A stretch of 38,264 nucleotides of DNA from contig JBBDXA010000080.1 of the NCBI GenBank assembly GCA_040902585.1, forward strand, positions 1-38,264, read 5' to 3'. Positions within the stretch are counted from its first letter, which is position 1, and each line of letters starts with the position of its first letter. The notes under the pieces are model-generated. The model searched no databases and was not told the DNA's origin. It worked only from the letters and a program-made list of their open reading frames with translations. The DNA is from JBBDXA01 sp040902585 (lineage in GTDB: Bacteria > Planctomycetota > Phycisphaerae > Phycisphaerales > Phycisphaeraceae). The position numbers and the translations under genes were made by a program. Positions 24,712 to 31,801 of the stretch are shown piece by piece.

Positions 24712-26055
24712 TCAGGCGCGACGACGGCGCTTGCCCAGCAGCGACAGGGCGATCAGCGCCAGGCCCGCCGTGGTCGGCTCGGGAACAGCCGCGCCGAACA
24801 CGTCGATCTCGCGGAAACCGACGTAGCCGTTCTCCAGCGTATCGAAGATGAAGCGGATCCCCGTCACGTTCTGTGCGAGCGGCCCGCCCAGCGGGTTGGT
24901 GAGCTGCACAAATAGATTGCTGGGATTCGTCCCGCCGGGGTTGAAGCTCACATCGCCGACCGATACGAAGGTGCTCGGGTCGTCGGCGAAGGCGAACTGC
25001 ACGACGTAATCCTGCTCGTCGCGGCCGCCATCGTTCCAACCTGAGTAGGTGTTGATCTGATCGATGGTGAAGCCGTGCGGCGATCCGGTAAGCAGGTAGG
25101 TCAGGATGGTGCCCGTTTCGATGGTGACGATTTCACCGGGCGCGCCGTTCTTGTCAGCGGTGCCGAAGTTGCCGTTGGTCAGGACGCCGACATTGCCGCT
25201 GGTCGATTCACGGGCCTGGACCGGCGTTCCGGTGACGACGGCGGTGAGGCCGGTGAGCAGGTCGTCGTTGGAAACGGGGAAAACGCCCGAGCTCTGCTGG
25301 CCGGTGGCGACAGCGATGGAGACGGCGGGAGCCGAGCCCACGCCGAAGGCTGTGAAGTCGCCGTTACGGATGTTCAGAATCTGATTCTGGGTGAGGGCTT
25401 CATTGAAGATGGCCACATCGCTGATGCGCGAGCCGGGACGTTCGCCGCCCGAATCGCCGCCGATGAAGAAGGGATTGGCACCGCTGAAGGTGCCGGTGAA
25501 ATTGGCGCTCGCACCGGCTACACCATCGAGGTAGTACTGGAAATTGTTGCCGTTCTTGACGATGGTGTGGTGGCGCCAGCCCCCGTCGGTGGGGATGTCT
25601 GCGATATTCGTGTTGCCGGTGCCGCCGCCGGAAGGCTGCCATTCAAAATTGGTCTGGGTGAACTTGGCCCAGCCCGGTCCGCCGAAGCGGTTGCCGAGGA
25701 TCACGTCGTTGCCGCCAGTGCCGCCGGACAGCGCGCCCCAGAAGGACCACGTGAAGTTGCCGTTCATCTCGGCGGCGGACAGGTTGCCGGTGCTGACAAA
25801 CGCGCCGCTCGCATCATTTCCATTGCCGCTGAAGACCGTGCCGCGGAAGGTATCGTTGACCCAGGCATCACCGGCAACACCCTGGCCACCCGCGGCCTGG
25901 TTGTTGACGAAGCCGTCAGCGCCCGCAGCCGAGTTGTTGGCCGTGGTACCGGCCCCTTCATTCAAGAGCCAAAGATTGGTCAGGGCTGCCTGACTGATGG
26001 CGGGCGGTAGCGCCAAAATGATTAGAACGAAAGCAAACTTGCGAAAAGCTGACAT
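24712..26055 (-). CDS. LamG-like exported protein with PEP-CTERM sorting tail
   Basis: The protein is 447 aa with a signal peptide (FAFVLIILALPPAISQA, residues 7-23). Residues about 25-220 resemble a LamG/concanavalin-like jelly roll (LTNLWLLNEGAGTTANNSAA, then FNEALTQNQILNIRNGD). Residues about 270-415 are a second beta domain with the wording VTGIRFIFDTLENGYVGFRE, typical of discoidin/galactose-binding folds. The C-terminus, VPEPTTAGLALIALSLLGKR and a few basic residues, is a PEP-CTERM signal that an exosortase-type enzyme would recognise before surface attachment. AAGGAG at 26063-26068 fixes the start; the open frame upstream to 26532 has no support. The likely role is surface or matrix binding of carbohydrates. 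Confidence 0.9.
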   Translation of the reverse strand: MSAFRKFAFVLIILALPPAISQAALTNLWLLNEGAGTTANNSAAGADGFVNNQAAGGQGVAGDAWVNDTFRGTVFSGNGNDASGAFVSTGNLSAAEMNGNFTWSFWGALSGGTGGNDVILGNRFGGPGWAKFTQTNFEWQPSGGGTGNTNIADIPTDGGWRHHTIVKNGNNFQYYLDGVAGASANFTGTFSGANPFFIGGDSGGERPGSRISDVAIFNEALTQNQILNIRNGDFTAFGVGSAPAVSIAVATGQQSSGVFPVSNDDLLTGLTAVVTGTPVQARESTSGNVGVLTNGNFGTADKNGAPGEIVTIETGTILTYLLTGSPHGFTIDQINTYSGWNDGGRDEQDYVVQFAFADDPSTFVSVGDVSFNPGGTNPSNLFVQLTNPLGGPLAQNVTGIRFIFDTLENGYVGFREIDVFGAAVPEPTTAGLALIALSLLGKRRRRA

Positions 26056-26416
26056 GCTCGGTCTCCTTGAAAGGGTGGCTTTGAAACTGACGCGCGAAGA
26101 ATGGCGAATGCGAACGACGTGTCCGATTCGCATTCCAGCGTAACGACTGCCGTCCGGTTTGAAAAGCGTTAATAAATGAATCAGGAAAAGTACCTTGTCA
26201 GCGGCTGAGATTGTGTATGCAAAGAGGCCGGAAGCCGTGGTTCCGGGAGTTGCAAGTGCCTGATCCGCCCGGTCTTGACGGATCTCTGCTTTCGGTTTGC
26301 CAGGCTGGGCCAAGGAGAGCGGCGACAACCTTATAATGAGGGATTGCCCGGCTGCTAGGTGCCCGATGGCGGTTACGCTAGGGCCACCGTCCGTGTCTGT
26401 CACTCGCGAGTTTCCT
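26056..26416. other. Divergent intergenic region with a candidate -10 box
   Basis: No gene is supported here. TATAAT at 26332-26337, about 80 bases before the PSD1 gene, is a perfect -10 hexamer, but I find no good -35 at 16-18 bases. AT-rich sequence around 26160-26220 could serve the minus-strand PEP-CTERM gene. Confidence 0.3.
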
Positions 26417-28867
26417 ATGAAGCATGTGCTGCTCCTTCTACTGATCGTCGCCACATCACCTGTCGCGCTCGCTGCCGACAAGGTCGACTTCGCCCACGAT
26501 GTCGTTCCCATCCTCAAAGAACACTGCGGCAAGTGTCACACCGGCGACAAAAAGAAGGGCGGGCTTTCCATCAACACCCGCCCGCTGCTGCTGCTCGGCG
26601 GGGAGAACGGCAAGGCGGCCGTCATCGGCAAGAGTGCAGCCAGTGACATGATCAAACGCATGCTCTCGCGCGATGAACTGGAACAGATGCCGCCCGAAGG
26701 CCCGCGCGTGCCGGCTGAAAAAATCGCTGTCCTCAAAAAGTGGATCGACGAAGGCCTCGCGTGGGAAGAGGGTTTTACCTTCGGCCAGCGCGTGTACGAA
26801 CCGCCGCTCAAGCCGCGCCGACCTGACTTGCCCGCCGTCGTCGAGGGCCGCGAGAACTCGATCGATCGCCTCATCGACTTTCATCTGACCCAGCGAAAGC
26901 AGCCGCGCCCCGCGATGATCGATGATGCGACTTTTCTTCGCCGCGCTCATCTGGACATCATCGGCCTGCTGCCGACGCCTGACGAACTCGACGCCTTCAC
27001 GAAGGACACCAGCAAGGACAAACGCGATCGCCTCGTACGATCGTTGCTCGATCGCAACCTCGACTACGCCGAGCACTGGCTTACGTTCTGGAACGATCTT
27101 CTTCGCAATGATTACTCGGGCACGGGCTTCATCACCGGCGGTCGCAAGCAGATCAGCAAGTGGCTCTATGCCGCCCTCGTCAGCAACATGCCATACGACC
27201 GCTTCACGCGCGAGCTTGTCGCGCCGCCCTCAGCCGAGAGCGCGGGCTTCATCGACGGCATCAAGTGGCGCGGCGACGTCAGCGCCGGGCAGACCGTGGA
27301 AATCCAGTTCTCCCAGAGCGTCGGACAGACATTGCTGGGCATCAATCTCAAGTGTGCCTCGTGTCACGACAGCTTCATCGATCGCTGGACCCTCGATGAA
27401 GCGTTCGGCCTGGCGGCGATCTACTCGAATCGTCCGCTGGAACTGCACCGCTGCGACAAGCCCACGGGCAAGATGGCGCAGCCGGCCTGGCTGTTTCCCG
27501 AACTCGGCACGGTTGATCCGAAGGCCTCGCAACCGGAGCGCTTGAAGCAACTGGCTGCGCTGTTCACGCATCCGGAAAACGGACGCTGGACGCGCACGAT
27601 CGTCAACCGCATCTGGCATCGCATGATGGGTCACGGCATCGTGCATCCGGTCGATGCGATGCAGACCGAGCCCTGGAGCGCGGACCTTCTGGATTATCTC
27701 GCGGTGCATCTGGCGGACAACAAGTACGACCTGAAGAAGACGATCGAGCTGATCGCCACATCACAGGCATATCAGAGTCGCATGCAGGTGATGAGCGATG
27801 GCGTGGATGACAAGGGATATGTGTACGCAGGCCCGCGGGCCCGGCGCATGACGGCCGAACAGTTCATGGATGCGGTGTGGACGCTCACTGATGCGGGCCC
27901 AACGAAAATCGACGCCCCGATAACCCGCGCCGCCCCCAACGCCCCGGCCCCGGCGCGGGCCGTTTCAAGTGGCCCCGGCGCGGGCGCCCCGAGTCACCCG
28001 AGCGCGAAATGGATCTGGTCTCGCGCCGATTCAGGCGCAGCCCCCGCCGGCGAAACCATCACCCTCCGCCGCACACTCACGCTCGATCAGCCCCCCGCCA
28101 AAGCCTTCGCCGTCATCACCTGCGACAACGGTTACACGCTCTACATCAACGGCAAACAGGCGGGCAAAGGCGACAACTGGGAAGAGCCCGACAGCATCAC
28201 GCTCACGCCGCACCTGAAGAAGGGAGTCAACGAACTATTGATCGTCGCCAGCAACGGCGGCAGCGGGCCCAATCCTGCCGCCCTCTATTTTGAAGCTCGT
28301 CTCTATAAGGATGAGGAGAAGTTCGACACGCTCATCAGCGATGACCACTGGGAGTGGACCGCCTCGCAACCCGAGAAGAACGGCAAGTTCAAAGTCGCCC
28401 CGAAGGATTGGCGCAAGAGCGCGCTCGTCAACGGGCAGGGCACGTGGGCCGCGGTGAATGGAAAGCTGGCGACAGGACTTTCAGGCGCACAGGCCGCGTC
28501 GAAGCTGATGGTGCGTGCTTCCTTGGTGAAGAACAATTTCCTGATGCGTTCGCTGGGTCGGCCGCACCGCGAACAGATCGTCACCGTGCGCCCCGATGAG
28601 CTGACCACGCTCGAAGCCTTAGATTTATCCAACGGCGAAATACTTGCCATCACTCTCACGCGCGGCGCGAAGAACCTGCTCGGGCAGCGATGGGATTCGC
28701 CTGATGCGTTCGTCACCTGGCTCTTCCGCGCCGCCCTTTGCCGCGAGCCGAGTGCCGCTGAGCGCAGCGTGCTAGTCGCCTCGCTGGGCGCGACGCTGAC
28801 GGAGCAGGGGATCGAGGATGTGCTCTGGAGCGTGGTGATGCTGCCGGAGTTTCAGTTGGTGCGCTAA
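26417..28867 (+). CDS. PSD1-type cytochrome protein (Pcc heme motif, DUF1549, DUF1553)
   Basis: The protein is 816 aa, exported (signal residues 1-19). CGKCH at 37-41 is the N-terminal planctomycete cytochrome motif. DUF1549 covers about 130-340, with the opening FLRRAHLDIIGLLPTPDELD and a second CASCH at 313-317. DUF1553 follows from about 370 (WTRTIVNRIWHRMMGHGIVH). An Ala/Pro/Gly-rich linker near 495-530 leads to an inserted beta domain (KWIWSRADSG, NGYTLYINGKQAGKG) like the N-terminal sandwich of rhamnosidases, after which DUF1553 resumes. These proteins are periplasmic, heme-binding and nearly always paired with DUF1501 genes, as here; the reaction is unknown. The ATG at 26417 gives a clean signal peptide. 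Its RBS is weak. Confidence 0.9.
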   Translation: MKHVLLLLLIVATSPVALAADKVDFAHDVVPILKEHCGKCHTGDKKKGGLSINTRPLLLLGGENGKAAVIGKSAASDMIKRMLSRDELEQMPPEGPRVPAEKIAVLKKWIDEGLAWEEGFTFGQRVYEPPLKPRRPDLPAVVEGRENSIDRLIDFHLTQRKQPRPAMIDDATFLRRAHLDIIGLLPTPDELDAFTKDTSKDKRDRLVRSLLDRNLDYAEHWLTFWNDLLRNDYSGTGFITGGRKQISKWLYAALVSNMPYDRFTRELVAPPSAESAGFIDGIKWRGDVSAGQTVEIQFSQSVGQTLLGINLKCASCHDSFIDRWTLDEAFGLAAIYSNRPLELHRCDKPTGKMAQPAWLFPELGTVDPKASQPERLKQLAALFTHPENGRWTRTIVNRIWHRMMGHGIVHPVDAMQTEPWSADLLDYLAVHLADNKYDLKKTIELIATSQAYQSRMQVMSDGVDDKGYVYAGPRARRMTAEQFMDAVWTLTDAGPTKIDAPITRAAPNAPAPARAVSSGPGAGAPSHPSAKWIWSRADSGAAPAGETITLRRTLTLDQPPAKAFAVITCDNGYTLYINGKQAGKGDNWEEPDSITLTPHLKKGVNELLIVASNGGSGPNPAALYFEARLYKDEEKFDTLISDDHWEWTASQPEKNGKFKVAPKDWRKSALVNGQGTWAAVNGKLATGLSGAQAASKLMVRASLVKNNFLMRSLGRPHREQIVTVRPDELTTLEALDLSNGEILAITLTRGAKNLLGQRWDSPDAFVTWLFRAALCREPSAAERSVLVASLGATLTEQGIEDVLWSVVMLPEFQLVR
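27924..27985. repeat. GC-rich direct and inverted repeats inside the PSD1 gene
   Basis: GGCCCCGGCGCGGGC occurs at 27946-27960 and 27971-27985. CCCGCGCCG at 27924-27932 is the inverse of their core. The repeats encode a Pro/Ala/Gly-rich linker just before the inserted beta domain, another case of palindromic DNA at a domain border. Confidence 0.65.
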
Positions 28868-28904
28868 CCCCCGGCATGGGGGCTTTAAGCCCCCATGCCG
28901 GGGG
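28868..28904. repeat. Perfect 16-bp hairpin between PSD1 and DUF1501 genes
   Basis: CCCCCGGCATGGGGGC (28868-28883) and its exact complement (28889-28904) flank TTTAA. It starts at the base after the PSD1 stop codon and lies 28 bases before the next ATG. There is no T-run. It may tune the ratio of the two proteins in one transcript. Confidence 0.85.
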
Positions 28905-28932
28905 CCCAGGGCCGGGGGTATACTTAATCATC

Positions 28933-30387
28933 ATGAACACCCCACACGAACGCGAATCCCGCCGCCTCTTCCTCAAACAGCTCGCCGCCGGTACCGCCGC
29001 CGCGCTCATGGCCTCCGAGCCGCGCCTGCTCCGCGCCGATGAAGGCGAAAAGCTCGTCCACCCCAAAGCCACCGCCGACGCCTGCATCCTCCTCTGGATG
29101 GGCGGCGGTATGGCCGCGCCCGACACTTTCGATCCTAAAAAATATCTCCCCTTCAAAGTCGGCCTGCCCGTCGGCGAAGTCGAATCCACCTTCCCCGCCA
29201 TCGACACCGTTGTCGACAACATCAAAATAACCCAAGGCCTCGAACAGATCGCTTCCGTCATGGACCGCGCGACGCTCGTGCGCTCTCACGTGCTCCCCGA
29301 CCTGGGCCACATCCTGCACTCGCGCCATCAGTATCACTGGCACACCGGTTACGTCCCGCCACAGACCGTTGCCGCCCCGCACATCGGCGCGTGGATGGCG
29401 AAGGTGCTCGGCCCCAACAACCCCGTCATCCCTCCCTTCATCAACATCGGCCAGCGCCTCGAAGGAGTCGGCGAACAGGAAGAACTCAAAGCCTTCACCA
29501 CCGGCGGATTCTTTGGGTCCCAGTATGGCCCGATGAATCTTCCGCATCCCGAAGAGGCTGCCGCCTCCGTTCGCCCGCCCAAAGGCATGGATGCGAACCG
29601 CTTCGCCGACCGCAACAAGCTTTACCGCAGGCTCGTCGATCAGTCTCCCAAGCGCGACTACCTCAGCGATCATCAACAGGAATCCATGATCCGCTCCATG
29701 GACGCAGCCTACCGGTTGCTCAGCTCCAAGGAACGCGCGGCGTTCGACATCTCGCTCGAACCCAAGGAAAGCTACGCGAAGTATGACACGGGCCGCTTCG
29801 GTCGCGGCTGCCTGCTCGCGCGCAACCTCGTCGAAGCCGGCGCGAGGTTCGTCGAGGTCACCACCGAGTACGTACCGTTTCTGAACTGGGATACACACGC
29901 CAACGGGCACACCACGCTCGTCGCCATGAAGAAGCAGATCGATGGCCCTATCGCCCAGCTCATTCGCGATCTCGAATCGCGCAAGCTGCTGGACCGCACG
30001 CTGGTGATCCTCGCCAGCGAGTTCAGTCGCGACATGCTCATCGAAGGCAAGCCCGGCTCCAACGCGCAGGACCAGACCACCGAAAAAGTGGACGCCTTCA
30101 AAGAAATGAAACACTACGGCCAGCACCGCCACTTCACCGGCGGCGCGAGCTTCGTCATGTGGGGCGGCGGCATGAAGAAGGGATTCCTCCACGGCGAAAG
30201 CGCGCCGCAAAGGCCCTTCATGGCCATCAAGAATCCGGTTTCCGTCATGGACCTGCACGCGACGATCTTCACCGCGATGGGCATCAGCCCCAAGACAGCG
30301 TACGACGTGGAGAAGCGTCCGTTCTATGCGACGGAAGATGGCAAGGGCAAGGCGGTGACGGACGTCTTCGCGCGAAGGCCGGCGTGA
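28933..30387 (+). CDS. DUF1501 family protein, Tat-exported
   Basis: The protein is 484 aa. The N-terminus ESRRLFLKQLAAGTAAALMA is a twin-arginine signal. The core resembles the alkaline phosphatase/sulfatase fold shared by DUF1501: ACILLWMGGGMAAPDTFDPK, then HILHSRHQYHWHTGY, FVEVTTEYVPFLNWDTHANG, LVILASEFSRD and HFTGGASFVMWGGGMKKGF. The conserved Asp and His residues in these blocks suggest a metal-dependent hydrolase. DUF1501 genes regularly follow PSD1 (DUF1549/DUF1553) genes in planctomycetes, and here the gap is 65 bp, so the two are probably co-transcribed and work together in the periplasm. The ATG at 28933 has no clear RBS but is the only start that begins the Tat signal properly. Confidence 0.9.
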   Translation: MNTPHERESRRLFLKQLAAGTAAALMASEPRLLRADEGEKLVHPKATADACILLWMGGGMAAPDTFDPKKYLPFKVGLPVGEVESTFPAIDTVVDNIKITQGLEQIASVMDRATLVRSHVLPDLGHILHSRHQYHWHTGYVPPQTVAAPHIGAWMAKVLGPNNPVIPPFINIGQRLEGVGEQEELKAFTTGGFFGSQYGPMNLPHPEEAAASVRPPKGMDANRFADRNKLYRRLVDQSPKRDYLSDHQQESMIRSMDAAYRLLSSKERAAFDISLEPKESYAKYDTGRFGRGCLLARNLVEAGARFVEVTTEYVPFLNWDTHANGHTTLVAMKKQIDGPIAQLIRDLESRKLLDRTLVILASEFSRDMLIEGKPGSNAQDQTTEKVDAFKEMKHYGQHRHFTGGASFVMWGGGMKKGFLHGESAPQRPFMAIKNPVSVMDLHATIFTAMGISPKTAYDVEKRPFYATEDGKGKAVTDVFARRPA

Positions 30388-30465
30388 GACAAGGCATTTC
30401 TAAGGAAAGCAGGAAGGGGGAAAGAATGTTTGTGTCAGCGCGGGGACGCGTTCGGATAGAAAATT

Positions 30466-30666
30466 ATGGCTGCATCTGACAAACTTCGAATCCCCTACGA
30501 AGACTTCAACGGGGCGCGGTTCGATTGTGTTGGCCGATTCGGTGACGGCAACCAGTTCATGGCGTATGTCACGGGCGCATTTCCCGGCGAGGTGCCATGG
30601 GCAAGCGGAGTCTTCGGAGCTTGCCCGTGCGGATCACCCTCTGCGCTCGGCGCACAGCACGGGTAA
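30466..30666 (+). pseudogene. Truncated gene remnant: native N-terminus, then repeat-derived tail
   Basis: The first 42 codons from the ATG at 30466 read like a folded protein's start (MAASDKLRIPYEDFNGARFD, then GRFGDGNQFMAYVTGAFPG). From codon 43 the frame enters the inverted repeat at 30592-30695 and gives repeat-derived residues until a TAA at 30664-30666 that lies within the repeat's right half. I infer that a longer gene was cut by the repeat, since no continuation is clear on the far side. I do not recognise the family. It could instead be a real 66-aa peptide, but the composition break at the repeat edge argues against it. Confidence 0.5.
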
Positions 30667-30695
30667 GCTCCGAAGACTCCGCTTACCCATGGCAC
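30592..30695. repeat. Inverted repeat, GTGCCATGGG family, copy 1 (39-nt arms)
   Basis: The arms 30592-30630 and 30657-30695 match at 37 of 39 positions around a 26-base loop. The outer ends read GTGCCATGGG and the inner ends CCCGTGC. Copies of the same family are at 34908-34995 and 37482-37579. No target-site duplication is visible. Confidence 0.88.
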
Positions 30696-30856
30696 CCGAT
30701 GGCGCCCGCCACAGAAGATGGGCACGCCGCGCGAGAGATAGGGCCTTTCAGGTTTTGTTGCGTTTGCCCTGCAGTGGCGCAGCGGTGATCCTATGATCGT
30801 GGGAAACGGATCCGAGTAACGAGGTGCTCACGGCGTGTCGGTGAGTCAGGTTTGAA

Positions 30857-31297
30857 ATGAATGAGATGCGAACCGGCAATCCGATGAGCGGCGTGCGGCG
30901 AGTGACTCTCGCGGTGTGCGGCGTGCTGTTCGTGGCATTGGGGGCGCTGGGTGTGATTCTGCCGGGGCTGCCGACGACGCCGTTCCTGCTGCTGGCGACA
31001 TGGTGTTTTGCGCGGAGCTTTCCCGCGCTGGAGCGCCGGCTGCTGCGCAATCGTTTCTTCGCCCCTTATATGAGGTTTGTGGATGGCGAGCCGTTGCCGC
31101 CGCGGATCAAGGCATGGGCGATCGCGATCGTCTGGCTGTGTGTGACGCTGAGTTGCACCTTGATCCTGATGAACGAATGGGCGCCGCCGTATGTCGTGGG
31201 CATCATCATCGCCGCGGCTTGCATCGGCACGGTGATCATCCTGCGGCGGGGCATGAAGCGGCATCGCGAGGCCGTTCATATCGCCGCGAGTGACTGA
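30857..31297 (+). CDS. YbaN family (DUF454) inner-membrane protein
   Basis: The protein is 146 aa. The family signature is near the N-terminus: LGALGVILPGLPTTPFLLLA, followed by TWCFARSFPALERRLLRNRF. Membrane helices cover about residues 16-48, then 86-105 and 110-130 (AIAIVWLCVTLSCTLILMNE, VVGIIIAAACIGTVIILRRG). YbaN proteins are small inner-membrane proteins of unknown function found in most bacterial phyla. The ATG at 30857 has little RBS (AGG eight bases upstream); an internal ATG at 30866 is possible. It converges on a tiny minus-strand ORF nine bases away. Confidence 0.9.
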   Translation: MNEMRTGNPMSGVRRVTLAVCGVLFVALGALGVILPGLPTTPFLLLATWCFARSFPALERRLLRNRFFAPYMRFVDGEPLPPRIKAWAIAIVWLCVTLSCTLILMNEWAPPYVVGIIIAAACIGTVIILRRGMKRHREAVHIAASD

Positions 31298-31306
31298 TCA
31301 CGTCGC

Positions 31307-31432
31307 CTAATTCATGCGCCCCCCGCCGTAGCCCACAGCAAGCCAGAGATCATCCGCGAGGGCGGTCGCTGTGAACGTGAGCGCAAGCAGGAGCGCGAGT
31401 GTCAGGTGTGAAACGATGTGACGATTCTGCAT
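31307..31432 (-). CDS. Candidate 41-aa secreted peptide
   Basis: This is a short minus-strand ORF from the ATG at 31430-31432 to the TAG at 31307-31309. It begins MQNRHIVSHLTLALLLALTF, continues TATALA and ends DDLWLAVGYGGGRMN. The first 26 residues form a complete signal peptide with an A-x-A cleavage site, leaving a 15-residue Gly-rich mature peptide. A hydrophobic core and correct cleavage site are unlikely by chance in so short a frame. However, there is no Shine-Dalgarno sequence, and the CGCAGAG repeat begins 12 bases upstream of the start. It might be a leader peptide, a secreted small protein or the remnant of a longer exported protein. Confidence 0.35.
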   Translation of the reverse strand: MQNRHIVSHLTLALLLALTFTATALADDLWLAVGYGGGRMN

Positions 31433-31443
31433 GTGCGGATTTT

Positions 31444-31603
31444 AACGCAGAGGCCGCAGAGAGCGCAGCGGCGCAGAGAGGGATTTGAATTTAGCTTGTT
31501 TGGCCGGGTGACATCAACACTCAACGAATCTGCAAATGCCTCACATGCTCTAACCCATCACTGGTTCCCCTCTGCGCTCTGTGCGACCTCTGCGGCTCTG
31601 CGT
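31444..31603. repeat. Inverted repeat of the ACGCAGAG family, copy 2
   Basis: The left arm at about 31444-31482 (AACGCAGAGGCCGCAGAGAG...) faces the right arm at about 31567-31603 (...CTCTGCGGCTCTGCGT) with several mismatches and one-base shifts. The loop is about 85 bases. It shares its outer words with the element at 20480-20576. Confidence 0.78.
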
Positions 31604-31650
31604 CAAAGCCGATTTTCACAGCATCCCCCAGCCCTTCGCGAAGAATCCTG

Positions 31651-31679
31651 TTGCAACAGCAGCGTATTGCGACCATAAT
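31651..31679 (+). promoter_or_regulatory. Candidate sigma-70-like promoter for transketolase
   Basis: TTGCAA at 31651-31656 and CATAAT at 31674-31679 are separated by exactly 17 bases, about 120 bases before the transketolase ATG and just past the CGCAGAG repeat. The -10 matches the consensus at five of six bases and the -35 at four of six. Confidence 0.4.
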
Positions 31680-31801
31680 CGGGATTCGCTCCGTCGTGAG
31701 CCTCGGCTGAAACACGCCGATCCGACGACAGCGGTGGGATGCCGGCAGCCTCGGCCGGCGATCAGGGACACGAACCACACAAAAACAAAAAGGGAAGCAC
31801 G

